Source: Bradyrhizobium nitroreducens
GTDB lineage: Bacteria > Pseudomonadota > Alphaproteobacteria > Rhizobiales > Xanthobacteraceae
Assembly: GCF_002776695.1 (NCBI RefSeq)
Contig: NZ_LFJC01000003.1
Coordinates: 1,330,636 to 1,394,635, forward strand
DNA length: 64,000 nucleotides
Direction of reading: 5' to 3'
In this document: positions 8,310-16,915 of the stretch, one piece after another
How the letters are laid out: every line of letters starts with the position of its first letter
Position numbering within the stretch: the first letter of the stretch is position 1
Notes under the pieces: generated by a model
What the model was told of the DNA's origin: nothing
What the model saw: the letters and a program-made list of their open reading frames with translations, nothing else
Databases searched by the model: none
Translations under genes and position numbers: made by a program

Positions 8310-9248
8310 CTAACCCGCCCGCGCCGCGCGCCGCAGCGCCTGTGGCGGCTGGCCGAAGGCGCGGATGAAGGCTCGCCGCATCCGCTCGGGATCGCGGAAG
8401 CCGGTCGCCTCCGCAACGAGCTCGATGCCCTCGCGCGAGGACTGCACGCGCTCGCGCGCGACTTCGAGGCGGAGCCGCTCGATCGCCTTCGACGGCGTCG
8501 TGCCGGTTTCGGCGGCGAAGGCCCGGGCAAAATGCCGCGCGCTCATGCCGGCGCGATCGGCGAGATCTTCAACGGTCAGCCTCGTGTCGAGATTCTCGCG
8601 CGCCCAGGACAGCAGCGCGCCGAAGCGGCCGTTCGGCGCCTTCAGTTCCAGCAGCGAGGAGAACTGCGACTGGCCGCCGCTGCGGCGATGATACAGCACG
8701 AGGTGACGCGCGGCCTGCTGCGCGATCTCCTCGCCATGATCTTCGGACACCATCGCGAGCGCAAGGTCGATCCCTGCGGTGATGCCCGCCGACGTCCACA
8801 CATTGCCGTCGCGGGTGAAGATCTGGTCCGGCTCGAACTTCACCTTGGGATAACGCGCGACGAAATCGCGCGTGCGCCCCCAATGCGTGGTGGCGCGGCG
8901 GCCATCGAGCAGGCCGGCCTCGGCCAGCACATAAGCGCCCGAGCAGACGCTTGCGACCCGCACGCCGCGCTTGGCCAGCCGCAGCACGAAGGCGCGCGTT
9001 GCCTCGCAACGCGCCGCATCCGTTACGCCTACGCCGCCCGCGATGATCAGCGTGGTGATCGCATTCGCCGACTTGAAATCACGCGCCATCATCTCGACGC
9101 CCGACGAGCTGCGCACAGGGCCCGCGTTCAGCGCCAGCACTCGTAGCGCCAGCGGCGTGCCGGCGCAGCGCGCCGCGACCTCGAACACCGAGATCGGACC
9201 TGCCGCATCGAGCAGCTGAAAGTCCGGGAAGATCAGAATGCCGATCAT
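8310..9248 (-). CDS. GlxA-family regulator (DJ-1/PfpI domain plus AraC HTH)
   Basis: A 312-aa transcription factor. Residues 1-170 form a DJ-1/PfpI-like sensory domain with the nucleophile-elbow Cys in SVCSGAYVLAEAGLL. The C-terminal 100 residues form an AraC-type double HTH (LTVEDLADRAGMSARHFARAF; PSKAIERLRLEVARERV). ATG 9248 is chosen over the TTG six bases upstream. It is divergent from another DJ-1/PfpI gene at 9345, its likely target; an 8-bp direct repeat lies between them. The effector is unknown. Confidence 0.9.
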   Translation of the reverse strand: MIGILIFPDFQLLDAAGPISVFEVAARCAGTPLALRVLALNAGPVRSSSGVEMMARDFKSANAITTLIIAGGVGVTDAARCEATRAFVLRLAKRGVRVASVCSGAYVLAEAGLLDGRRATTHWGRTRDFVARYPKVKFEPDQIFTRDGNVWTSAGITAGIDLALAMVSEDHGEEIAQQAARHLVLYHRRSGGQSQFSSLLELKAPNGRFGALLSWARENLDTRLTVEDLADRAGMSARHFARAFAAETGTTPSKAIERLRLEVARERVQSSREGIELVAEATGFRDPERMRRAFIRAFGQPPQALRRAARAG

Positions 9249-9274
9249 GGTCAATGTCCGAAATAGTGGGAATT

Positions 9275-9307
9275 ATGCCATTTAAGACGCAAAGGCAGCA
9301 TGCCATT
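9275..9307. promoter_or_regulatory. Direct repeat ATGCCATT x2, possible AraC-type site
   Basis: ATGCCATT occurs at 9275-9282 and 9300-9307 in the divergent promoter region. AraC-type regulators commonly bind direct repeats, so this is a candidate site for the adjacent GlxA-like protein. Seen by eye only. Confidence 0.3.
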
Positions 9308-9344
9308 CTGCGCGCGTCAAGCTCATCTTTGAAAGGATCCGCCG

Positions 9345-10031
9345 ATGTCGTCACCGCTCCAGATCGGTCTCCTGATATTTCCGCGCGTCACCCAGCTCGA
9401 CTTCACCGGTCCCTTGCAGGTGTTCGCCATGGTGCCCGGTGCGAAGCTGCATTTGATCTGGAAGCGGATCGAGCCGGTGTCGAGCGATTCCGTGCTGACA
9501 CTGACGCCGACCACGACGTTCGCGGACTGCCCGCAGCTCGACGTGATCTGCGTGCCGGGCGGCGGCGGCACCAACGATCTGCTCAACGACGAGGAGGTGC
9601 TCGGCTTCCTGCGCAGGCAGGCCGCGGGCGCACAATACGTGACCTCGGTCTGCACGGGATCGCTGGCGCTCGGCGCCGCCGGCCTGCTGAAGGGCTACCG
9701 TGCCGCCACCCATTGGAGCGCGATGGAGATGCTCAGCCAGTTCGGCGCGACGCCAACGAAGACGCGCGTCTGCATCGACCGCAACCGCATCACCGGCGGC
9801 GGCGTCACCGCGGGCATCGATTTCGCGCTGACGCTGGTGTCGATCCTGGTCGATCGCACCACGGCGGAAGCGATCCAGCTCCAGATGGAATACAACCCCG
9901 CCCCGCCGTTCAACTCCGGCTCGCCGGATACGGCATCGGCCGAAGTGATGGCCTTGCTGAAGGAACGGGGCGCGCAAAACCAGGCGCGGCGCCTCGAGGC
10001 CGTGAAGCGCGCGGCGGAACGGGTCGCTTAA
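9345..10031 (+). CDS. DJ-1/PfpI family protein, isonitrile hydratase-like
   Basis: A 228-aa stand-alone DJ-1/PfpI domain. QLDFTGPLQVFAMVPGAKLHLI and the Cys elbow TSVCTGSLALGAAGLLKGYRA match the isonitrile hydratase (InhA-like) branch, including the following ATHW. The SD AAAGGA precedes the ATG. It is divergent from the GlxA-type regulator at 8310-9248. Exact enzymatic activity cannot be read from sequence; hydratase is the nearest named activity. Confidence 0.87.
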   Translation: MSSPLQIGLLIFPRVTQLDFTGPLQVFAMVPGAKLHLIWKRIEPVSSDSVLTLTPTTTFADCPQLDVICVPGGGGTNDLLNDEEVLGFLRRQAAGAQYVTSVCTGSLALGAAGLLKGYRAATHWSAMEMLSQFGATPTKTRVCIDRNRITGGGVTAGIDFALTLVSILVDRTTAEAIQLQMEYNPAPPFNSGSPDTASAEVMALLKERGAQNQARRLEAVKRAAERVA

Positions 10032-10173
10032 TCTCCACTCTCGTGTCCTGGGCGCCGCACAAACGCTCTGGACCACCGGACTGCTGACATGACGTTGGCA
10101 GGAGCCTGCCGCGACAATCCGCCTCGTGCGCCGCTCCGGCCTCCCGGCCGCGCGCGCAAGGGAGGATCTGACC

Positions 10174-10851
10174 ATGGCGCGGTACCGGCTGCATTGTGTC
10201 GGAGCCTCGGGCAATTCATTCAAGGTTGCCCTCTTCCTCAACTGCGCCGGGCTCGACTGGGAGCCGGTCGGTGTCGACTTCGCTGGCGGTGAGACCCGCA
10301 CTTCTGACTGGCGGGCCGCAGCCAACGTCATGGGCGAAATTCCTGTCCTCGAAGTCGATGGCCGGCATATGAGCCAGTCAGGTGCGATCCTGATGTGGCT
10401 CGCCGAGACTCACGGCGTGTTCGCTCCGACCCGCCAGGAGACCTTCGAGACGATGCGCTGGCTGCTGTTCGACAATCACAAATTCACGTCAAGCTTTGCG
10501 CAGCACCGGTTTCAGCGATGCTTCGTGCCGGAGCCGTGCCATCCGGCCGTGCTGGCCTACCTGCGTGCGCGCACCGAAAGCGCCTTCTCGATCGTGGAAC
10601 GTCACCTCTCCGACCGCCGCTTCATGCTGGGCGACCGCCCGACGATCATCGATTTCTCGCTGTTGGGCTACCTCTACTATCCGGCCGAGGAGACAGGCTT
10701 CGATCTTGCGGCCGCCTTCCCCGCCATTGACGACTGGCGCCGGCGTGTCACGGAGCTGCCGGGCTGGAAGCCGCCTTATGAGATGATGCCGGCCGGCAAC
10801 TCGTCACCGCTTCATCTGAATCGCTGCGAAGCGGAAAGCGCCGGCCGTTGA
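10174..10851 (+). CDS. Glutathione S-transferase family protein
   Basis: A 225-aa protein with a thioredoxin-like N-terminal domain (LHCVGASGNSFKVALFLNCAGLD, then NVMGEIPVLEVDG with the cis-proline, then MSQSGAILMWLAE) and a helical C-terminal domain containing the GST-typical DRPTIIDFSLLGYL. The start MARYRL follows an excellent GGAGG; an upstream in-frame ATG at 10126 is less likely. Cytoplasmic glutathione-dependent conjugation or reduction is expected; substrate unknown. Confidence 0.9.
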   Translation: MARYRLHCVGASGNSFKVALFLNCAGLDWEPVGVDFAGGETRTSDWRAAANVMGEIPVLEVDGRHMSQSGAILMWLAETHGVFAPTRQETFETMRWLLFDNHKFTSSFAQHRFQRCFVPEPCHPAVLAYLRARTESAFSIVERHLSDRRFMLGDRPTIIDFSLLGYLYYPAEETGFDLAAAFPAIDDWRRRVTELPGWKPPYEMMPAGNSSPLHLNRCEAESAGR

Positions 10852-10929
10852 TCGCCTCCATGTCCAGGGCGCGCGGTGTGGGAAGTGCTGCGTCCGGGGC
10901 ACGAGACGTCGCGCAAGTCCCCAACAGAA

Positions 10930-10959
10930 AAAGGCCGCTCGGTTTCCCAAGCGGCCTTT
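10930..10959 (-). terminator. Intrinsic terminator, minus strand
   Basis: Arms AAAGGCCGCT / AGCGGCCTTT around a 10-base loop. On the minus strand the right arm runs into TTTTT, so it reads best in that direction. Confidence 0.65.
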
Positions 10960-11204
10960 CCTGTCTTACGGCGGCTGCACATTCCCATCGGGCGATGTCG
11001 GAGCTTCCAGACCGGGGGCCTATCTCCCGATCGAGTCCTTCCTCGGCGGCCGCTGCATCTCGGGACAGTCGCGAACTGTTGCCCGAACCGAACGCGATGG
11101 TCTCCCATCTCCGTAAGATGGGATCATTGAGCCGCATCGCTCGCGTTGGTGCAACGGCCGCGCATGCGCCGTCCCCGCTGTTCCCGTTGTCCACAGCTGT
11201 TGGC

Positions 11205-11224
11205 GCGGATGCATATGCATCCGC
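11205..11224. repeat. Perfect 20-bp palindrome
   Basis: GCGGATGCATATGCATCCGC is its own reverse complement. It is located 40 bases beyond the stop of the NDUFA12 homologue. It could be a protein-binding dyad or the tip of an RNA hairpin. Confidence 0.5.
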
Positions 11225-11264
11225 TTCTGACGTCGACGATGGCGGCTGGCGCGTTGGCCTGAAG

Positions 11265-11672
11265 CTAGCCAGGGGTCCAGGGCTGGTAGTCGCCGGTCGC
11301 CTTGGGCCGCTTGCCGCTGGCGAGGGTCGAGCCCGAGGGACGATAGGCCATTGCCGTGCCGGTGAGATTCGGCTGGTGCGGCTTCTCCCACTCGCGCGGC
11401 TGGTAGTTGTCCTGCGTCGGCGGCACGTCGACGACGTGATGAATCCAGCCGTGCCAGGACGGCGGAATCCGGCTCGCCTCGGCATAGCCGTTGTAAACCA
11501 CCCAGCGCCGCTCGAAGCCGAGGGTCGGATCGACCGCCCCGCCGCGGGTGCGATAGTAGAGATTGCCCTGCTCATCCTGGCCGACCAACTCCCCGTACCG
11601 CTTGGTCCAGAGCTGGGTGCCAAAAGTCTGGCCATTCCACCAGGTGAAGAACTTCAGGAAGAACTGTTTCAT
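11265..11672 (-). CDS. NDUFA12-like accessory subunit of NADH:ubiquinone oxidoreductase
   Basis: A 135-aa homologue of the complex I supernumerary subunit NDUFA12 (B17.2), found in mitochondria and alphaproteobacteria. Diagnostic stretches are FFTWWNGQTFGTQLWTKRYG, ELVGQDEQGNLYYRTR, RRWVVYNGYAEASRIPPSWH and GWIHHVVDVPPT. The start MKQFFLKFF is chosen because upstream codons translate to arginine-rich nonsense. It acts at the membrane arm/matrix-arm junction of complex I, although the other nuo genes are not in this window. Confidence 0.93.
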   Translation of the reverse strand: MKQFFLKFFTWWNGQTFGTQLWTKRYGELVGQDEQGNLYYRTRGGAVDPTLGFERRWVVYNGYAEASRIPPSWHGWIHHVVDVPPTQDNYQPREWEKPHQPNLTGTAMAYRPSGSTLASGKRPKATGDYQPWTPG

Positions 11673-11863
11673 GCGGCAAGGGCCCTGCTTCGTCGGGCCC
11701 TGATGCCATCCGGGCGGCGAAATGTCCAGTCGGCGGCGGCAGCGGTGCCTCCGCAGATGTGATGACCGGTCCAGGCGCTGCCGCAAATCGGACGCGATCC
11801 ATTCATGCCGGGTACAGCGGACGCGAGCGAGGCTCCATCGACGCGCAAACTGGCGTGATCCAA

Positions 11864-11888
11864 GGAACCCCGGCCTTCTCATAGGGTT
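11864..11888 (+). promoter_or_regulatory. EcfG-type promoter candidate (GGAAC-N16-GGTT)
   Basis: GGAAC followed after exactly 16 bases by GGTT, 27 bases before the ATG of the BA14K gene. The -10 deviates by one base from the EcfG consensus CGTT. Confidence 0.4.
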
Positions 11889-11914
11889 TGCTTCCGGGAA
11901 AAGGAGTTTTAATC

Positions 11915-12535
11915 ATGAAAAGTCTGAAAGTCTTGAGTGCCGCTGCGGCGGTGGCCTTGGTTCTCCCGCTGGCAACGCCGAGCTTCGCACAGGGCCATGG
12001 CGGTCGTGGTGGTGGCGGCGGCGGCGCGCATTTCGGTGGCGGCGCGCGCATGGGCGGCGGCGGCTTCGGCGGCGGTGCGCGAATGGGTGGCGGCGGCGCC
12101 GCCTTCCACGGGGGTGGTGGCAATTTCGCGGCCGGCGCAGCGGCCCGTCCGAGCGGCGGCACGTCCTTCACCGGTGGCGCAGCCCGTAACTTCGCAGCCG
12201 CCAGCGGCGGCACCTGGCAGGGCCGCAGCGGCAACTGGAACGGCGGAAACAACTGGCACGGTGGAGGCTATCACCACCATCGCCGCGGCGGGTTCTGGCC
12301 GGGCTTTGCGGCCGGCGCGGCGATCGGCGGCCTGGGCTCCTACGCCTATTACGGCGGCGGCTATTATGACGACCCCTACTACTATGGCGACAGCTACTAC
12401 GATGAGCCGTCAGTGGCGGTGGTCCCCGATAGCGGCGGCGATTCCACGGCGTATTGCGCGCAGCGCTACAAGTCGTACGACCCTGCTTCGGGCACCTATC
12501 TCGGCTATGACGGCCAGCGGCATCCCTGCCCGTAA
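11915..12535 (+). CDS. BA14K-family secreted glycine-rich protein
   Basis: A 206-aa exported protein with signal peptide MKSLKVLSAAAAVALVLPLA.. ending near SFAQG, a long Gly/Ala/Asn-rich low-complexity region, a GXXXG hydrophobic segment (FAAGAAIGGLGSYAYYGGGYY) and a C-terminal BA14K motif (YCAQRYKSYDPASGTYLGYDG). BA14K proteins were described as Brucella antigens with lectin-like activity; function here is unknown. A clear AAGGAG precedes the ATG. A strong terminator follows, so it is monocistronic. Confidence 0.9.
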   Translation: MKSLKVLSAAAAVALVLPLATPSFAQGHGGRGGGGGGAHFGGGARMGGGGFGGGARMGGGGAAFHGGGGNFAAGAAARPSGGTSFTGGAARNFAAASGGTWQGRSGNWNGGNNWHGGGYHHHRRGGFWPGFAAGAAIGGLGSYAYYGGGYYDDPYYYGDSYYDEPSVAVVPDSGGDSTAYCAQRYKSYDPASGTYLGYDGQRHPCP

Positions 12536-12557
12536 CTGCTCAGCACACGTTTGAAGG

Positions 12558-12587
12558 AAGGCGTCGCAGCGCTGCGACGCCTTTTTT
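12558..12587 (+). terminator. Strong intrinsic terminator
   Basis: A perfect 13-bp inverted repeat (AAGGCGTCGCAGC and its complement) without spacer, followed by TTTTTT. It closes the BA14K transcription unit. Confidence 0.9.
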
Positions 12588-12779
12588 CGCGCATTCATCC
12601 GTCACGGCGATGGCGCCCATATCGGGCCGCCGCCGGCGATGATGCGTACAAATCGACGTAAACGGACCCGTATTCACCGCACCGTGCATATCTCCCCTGA
12701 TCCAATCCAAAATTGACCCGACCCACGATTCGCGGATATCACCAGTGACAGTGGGGACTTCGATCTACTGGGAAGTGTC

Positions 12780-13196
12780 ATGCCGCGTATTCTCGTGGTT
12801 GATGACGATCCGATGGTCGGCGCGACCATCGAGGTCCTCCTCCAACGTCAGGGCTTCGACGTCACGCTGGCCGACGGTGGTGAAACAGGACTGGCTGCGC
12901 TGGAAGCGCAGACGTTCGAGGTGATGCTGGTCGACATCTTCATGCCGCATATGCGCGGCTTCGAGTCGATCCGCATCTTTCATGAACGCGCGCCGGCTAC
13001 TCCGCTGATCGCGATGTCCGGTTACGCCTTCGCATCATCCGCCTCGCCCTCTCCCGATTTCCTCCGCATGGCGCTCGAGCTGGGCGCAACGCGGTGCCTG
13101 CGCAAGCCGTTCACGCCCGAAACGCTGCTGACCACGATCCGGGAATGCCTCACGGGCGAGAGCGCGCAGCCGAAGGACAAGAAAGAAGCCCCTTGA
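12780..13196 (+). CDS. Response regulator, single receiver domain
   Basis: A 138-aa CheY-like receiver without output domain: acidic pocket VVDDDP, phosphoacceptor Asp in MLVDIFMP, Thr/Ser switch (IAMSGYAF) and Lys in CLRKPFTP. The stop overlaps the TTG start of the hybrid kinase at 13193, indicating translational coupling, so it is probably phosphorylated by or relays for that kinase. Confidence 0.93.
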   Translation: MPRILVVDDDPMVGATIEVLLQRQGFDVTLADGGETGLAALEAQTFEVMLVDIFMPHMRGFESIRIFHERAPATPLIAMSGYAFASSASPSPDFLRMALELGATRCLRKPFTPETLLTTIRECLTGESAQPKDKKEAP

Positions 13197-15451
13197 TTCC
13201 AACGCAGCGCGTCATTCTCGGTGCTGGACTTGCCATCCTCCTGATCATCACCGCAGCCTCGATCGCCCTCGACGTCAAGTCGCGGTCCGATGCGGCCTGG
13301 GTCAACCATACCGTCCAGGTGCAGAAGAAGATCTCCGATCTGCGCGTGCTGCTGCGCCGCGCCGAGAGTGCCGCGCGCGGCTTTGAACTCTACCGCAGCC
13401 CGGGCTTCAGCGCCGAGTTCGAGGCGGTCCACGCCGAGATCGCGCCGGCCCTTGCCGAGCTCAAGCGCGGCCTGCGCGACAACCCCGATCAGGTCACGCT
13501 GCTGGAGAGCATCGAACCGCTCGCGCTGCGTCGCGTCGAGATCGCCGCGACGGCGATGCGCCTGCGTGCCGCGAACGACGAGGCAGGCATTGCCGCGCTC
13601 AACGGCAAGGCCGAGGGCCGCGGCCTCATGGACACGGTAATGGCCAATCTCGACCATCTGAGCGCGGAGGAGGAACGCCTGCTCGCCGCGCGGTCCCAGG
13701 ATTCGCGCCGTACCGGCATCGTGCTGCTCGGCATCGACGTCGCCGGCGCCGTGCTGATCCTGATGCTGGTCGCCCTGGTGATGCGCGAGAGCCGGCGCGC
13801 CACAGGGCAGCTGCAGAGCACGCTGAGCGAGACCACGGCCGCCAAGCAGGCGCTCGAAGCGGCGGTGGCCGAGCGCACCGAGCATCTGGTGACCGCGCAT
13901 GACGAGCTGCGTTTGTCGGTCAACGTGCTCCAGAGCACGTTTCACAGCATGGCCGAGGCGGTGCTGGTGATCGATGCCGAGGGCAATGTCCTGCTGTCCA
14001 ATCCGGCCGCCGAGCGCATGCTGCTGCATCGCACCGGCATGAACCTGCGCAATCTGCGTGCGATGTCGGAGGTGTTTCACGGCGACGGCGTCACGCCGAT
14101 GGAGGCCGACGAGCTGCCTTCGGTGCGCGTATTGCGCGGCGAGAAGTTCGAGGACATGGAGATGATCGTCCGCCCGCACAGCGGCAATCCTCCGCGTCAT
14201 CTCATGATCAGCGGCAGGCCGATGCTGGACGGGCAAGGCGACATTTCCGGAGCGGTGCTGGTCTATCACGACGCGACCATGTCACGCGAGACCGAGCGGC
14301 AGTTGTACCAGTCGCAGAAGCTGGATGCGATCGGCAAGCTGACCGGCGGCGTCGCACACGACTTCAACAACATGCTGACCGTGATCTCCGGCAACACCGA
14401 GCTGCTGGTGGAGGGCCTGAAGCAGCAGCCCGAGCTGCAGCGCGTGGCGCGGCTGATCGACGACGCCGCCGAGCGCTGCGCCGAGCTGATCCAGCATCTG
14501 CTTGCCTTTGCGCGCCGGCAGCCGCTGCAGCCGCGCAACGTCGAGATCAACGCCGCGATCGCCGACATCGCAAAACTCCTGCGCCCCACCCTCGGCGAGC
14601 AGATCCAGATCGAGACCGTGCTGGAACAGGGGCTGATGACCGCGCATATCGATCCGTCCCGGCTCACCAATGCCGTGCTCAACATGGCGATCAACGCGCG
14701 CGACGCCATGCCGAACGGCGGCAAGCTGCTGCTGGAGACCCACCGCGTCGTGCTGGACGAGGCCTACGCGCAGGCCCATGCGGACGTGGTGGCCGGTCCC
14801 TACGTCATGCTCGCCGTCAGCGACACCGGCACCGGCATGTCGCCCGACACCCAGCAGAAGGCATTCGAGCCCTTCTTCACCACCAAGGAGGTCGGCAAGG
14901 GAAGCGGCCTCGGCCTTTCCATGGTCTACGGCTTCGTCAAGCAGTCCGGCGGCCACATCAAGATCTACAGCGAGGAAAGCCACGGCACCACGATCAAGCT
15001 CTATCTGCCCCCGGGCGAAGGTACCGCGGAGGTTGCCCCCGTCGTCGCGCCGCAGGTCGAGGGCGGCGCCGAGACCATCTTCGTCGTCGAGGACGACAAC
15101 CTCGTGCGCAACTTCGTCACCGCGCAGCTCCAGAGCCTCGGCTACAAGACCGTGGCCGCGCCCGACGGCAAGGCCGCGCTGGACTTGATCGAGGCCGGCC
15201 AGGCCTTCGACCTGCTGTTCACCGACGTCGTCATCCCCGGCGGCATGAGCGGGCGCGAGCTCGCCGAAGAGGTGGCCAGGCGCCGGCCGGGCCTGAAAGT
15301 GCTCTACACTTCCGGCTACACCGACAACGCCATCGTCCATCACGGCAAGCTCGACGACGGCGTGCTGCTGCTGACGAAACCGTATCGGAGAAGCCAGCTG
15401 GCGGAGATGATCCGGAAGGCGCTGGGCGCCGGAGAGCCGCGCCAGACCTAG
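13193..15451 (+). CDS. Membrane hybrid histidine kinase (CHASE3-like, PAS, HisKA, HATPase, REC)
   Basis: 752 aa from a TTG start that overlaps the preceding gene as TTGA; an earlier in-frame ATG (13094) would overlap by 100 bases. TM1 (about 6-26), a periplasmic helical CHASE3-like region (35-170) and TM2 (about 174-197) are followed by a coiled coil, a PAS-like domain, the phosphoacceptor His (residue 389, GGVAHDFNNM), ATPase motifs [27 protein letters not shown], and a C-terminal receiver with Asp in LLFTDVVIPGG. Architecture is typical of alphaproteobacterial hybrid kinases. Signal unknown. Confidence 0.92.
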   Translation: MIPTQRVILGAGLAILLIITAASIALDVKSRSDAAWVNHTVQVQKKISDLRVLLRRAESAARGFELYRSPGFSAEFEAVHAEIAPALAELKRGLRDNPDQVTLLESIEPLALRRVEIAATAMRLRAANDEAGIAALNGKAEGRGLMDTVMANLDHLSAEEERLLAARSQDSRRTGIVLLGIDVAGAVLILMLVALVMRESRRATGQLQSTLSETTAAKQALEAAVAERTEHLVTAHDELRLSVNVLQSTFHSMAEAVLVIDAEGNVLLSNPAAERMLLHRTGMNLRNLRAMSEVFHGDGVTPMEADELPSVRVLRGEKFEDMEMIVRPHSGNPPRHLMISGRPMLDGQGDISGAVLVYHDATMSRETERQLYQSQKLDAIGKLTGGVAHDFNNMLTVISGNTELLVEGLKQQPELQRVARLIDDAAERCAELIQHLLAFARRQPLQPRNVEINAAIADIAKLLRPTLGEQIQIETVLEQGLMTAHIDPSRLTNAVLNMAINARDAMPNGGKLLLETHRVVLDEAYAQAHADVVAGPYVMLAVSDTGTGMSPDTQQKAFEPFFTTKEVGKGSGLGLSMVYGFVKQSGGHIKIYSEESHGTTIKLYLPPGEGTAEVAPVVAPQVEGGAETIFVVEDDNLVRNFVTAQLQSLGYKTVAAPDGKAALDLIEAGQAFDLLFTDVVIPGGMSGRELAEEVARRRPGLKVLYTSGYTDNAIVHHGKLDDGVLLLTKPYRRSQLAEMIRKALGAGEPRQT

Positions 15452-15465
15452 AGCGCACCAGGCGT

Positions 15466-15479
15466 TTGAGTTGCATCAA
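15466..15479. promoter_or_regulatory. FixK/FNR-type box
   Basis: TTGAGTTGCATCAA matches TTGA-N6-TCAA, 48 bases before the ATG of the DoxX gene. It differs at one base from the box at 32244-32257, suggesting the same low-oxygen regulator. Confidence 0.6.
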
Positions 15480-15527
15480 GGCGCATTGCGCCTTTCGAGC
15501 CCAATGTTTTCCGCAAGGAGAACAGTC

Positions 15528-16013
15528 ATGATCATTTCGCCCGACGATTTCCGGATCAAAGCAGACAATTTCGATCCCACGAAGATGGAGAACATCGTCC
15601 GCATCGCATGCGGCGCGTTCTATTTTCCGCATGCCGCCTCAAAGTTCATCGGCCTTGGCGTTCTCAATCCGCCCATCGTCAAATTCTTCGCTGCCGCCGG
15701 CATGTCGCCGCCGGAAGCATGGGTCTACCTCGCTGCCGCCGCCGAAATCTCGATCGGCATTGCGCTGACACTCGGCATCTGCACGCGCTTCGCGGCGCTC
15801 GGCTCGGTCGCGCTGATGGCGGTAGCCGTCTACTCGCTCCAGGTCGTGAAAGGGTTCGGCTGGACCTGGAACACGGGCGGCTACGAATATCCGGTGTTCT
15901 GGGGCATCTGCTCGCTGGGGGTCGCCGTCCACGCCTGGAAGACTTGGGCGAGCGCACGCAAGCACGCCGTCGAGGTCGGCGGCCGCGCGGTGCGGATGGC
16001 ACCTGCGGAGTAG
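15528..16013 (+). CDS. DoxX-family membrane protein
   Basis: A 161-aa protein with about four hydrophobic helices. VRIACGAFYFPHAASKFIGL and AEISIGIALTLGICTRFAALGS resemble the DoxX core (first helix, then the G-x-x-T-R-x-A turn). The start MIISPDDF has SD AAGGAG; an earlier in-frame ATG at 15471 lacks one. A FixK-type box upstream suggests induction under low oxygen. DoxX proteins have been linked to respiratory or redox functions, but no specific role can be read here. Confidence 0.83.
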   Translation: MIISPDDFRIKADNFDPTKMENIVRIACGAFYFPHAASKFIGLGVLNPPIVKFFAAAGMSPPEAWVYLAAAAEISIGIALTLGICTRFAALGSVALMAVAVYSLQVVKGFGWTWNTGGYEYPVFWGICSLGVAVHAWKTWASARKHAVEVGGRAVRMAPAE

Positions 16014-16018
16014 TTCGC

Positions 16019-16915
16019 TCACCGCGTCGCCAGCACCACCGCCGCCAGCGTGAAGATCAGCGCGGCGATCTGGCCCGGTCCCAGCGGCTCGTGCAGCGCG
16101 ATCGCCGAGGCGACGACGCCGATGACGGGCACCGCCATGGTGCCGATCGCGGCGACCGAGGCCGGCAGGCGCGCCAGCGCTGCGAACCAGCTGACATAGG
16201 CGATGCAGAACTGCACCACGGTCGAATAGACCAGCAGCCACCAGCCGACCGGCGTCACCTTGTCCCAATGCGAGGTCTCGACCAAGAGGCCGATGATCGA
16301 GATCGGCAGGCAGCCGATGCCGATCTGCCAGGCCGCAGCCGTGATCGGCGGCAACTTGATCGGATACTTCTTGGAGAACACCGTGCCGACGGCAAAGCCG
16401 AGCGCGCCCGCGAGCGCCATGATGATGCCCGGCAGCTTCTCGACGCTGGCGGCGATGCCGTTGCCGCCCATGATCGAGGCGAGCCCGACGAAGGCCATCA
16501 CCAGCCCCAGCGTGCGCAGCACTGTGGGGCGCTCGCCCAGCACCGGCCAGGCGATGATCGAGGCCCAGACCGGCATCGTATAGGCAATCAGCGCCGCCTC
16601 GCTCGCGGGCAGCCAGAGCAGCGCCAGGCCCATCAGCACCATCCAGCCGGTGACGTTGAGCACGGCGGCGGTGAGCAGGCGCGGCCAGATTCCAGGCTCG
16701 ACCCTCAGGCTCTGCCGGCGAACCAGTGCCAGCAGCGCAAGAAGGATCGCGCCGAGCACCCCCGTCACCCCGCGCAAGGTCAACGGCGGGAGCTCGCCGA
16801 TCAGGAATTTGGTCACGGGCCAATTGAAACCCCAGCCGATCGAGGTGATCGCGAGGAACATCAGGCCGGCCGGGGCGATGCGCGGTCGCGGCACCGGCCG
16901 AGTCGAATCAAGCAT
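16019..16915 (-). CDS. EamA/DMT-superfamily transporter
   Basis: 298 aa with ten hydrophobic helices arranged as two EamA repeats (first ITSIGWGFNWPVTKFLIGE, second GALGFAVGTVFSKKYPIKL). The pattern is that of drug/metabolite exporters of the RhaT/YdcZ-like group. Start ATG 16915 is chosen because the longer frame adds a polar, non-transporter-like extension. It is convergent with the DoxX gene, with only 5 bases between stops. Substrate unknown. Confidence 0.88.
   Translation of the reverse strand: MLDSTRPVPRPRIAPAGLMFLAITSIGWGFNWPVTKFLIGELPPLTLRGVTGVLGAILLALLALVRRQSLRVEPGIWPRLLTAAVLNVTGWMVLMGLALLWLPASEAALIAYTMPVWASIIAWPVLGERPTVLRTLGLVMAFVGLASIMGGNGIAASVEKLPGIIMALAGALGFAVGTVFSKKYPIKLPPITAAAWQIGIGCLPISIIGLLVETSHWDKVTPVGWWLLVYSTVVQFCIAYVSWFAALARLPASVAAIGTMAVPVIGVVASAIALHEPLGPGQIAALIFTLAAVVLATR

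Larger units (their letters stand above)
10852..11264. other. Gene-free 413-bp stretch with palindrome and terminator
   Basis: No protein gene is supported. It contains a minus-strand terminator-like hairpin (10930-10959), a hairpin with arms CCCATC/GATGGG near 11100-11118, and a perfect 20-bp palindrome at 11205-11224. The hairpin so far from the end of the minus-strand gene at 11265 suggests a small RNA or a long structured 3' UTR. That reading is inference. Confidence 0.4.

Noticed and set aside
11180..11200. TTGTCCACAG resembling a DnaA box
   Set aside because: A single one-mismatch site with no cluster or origin-associated genes.
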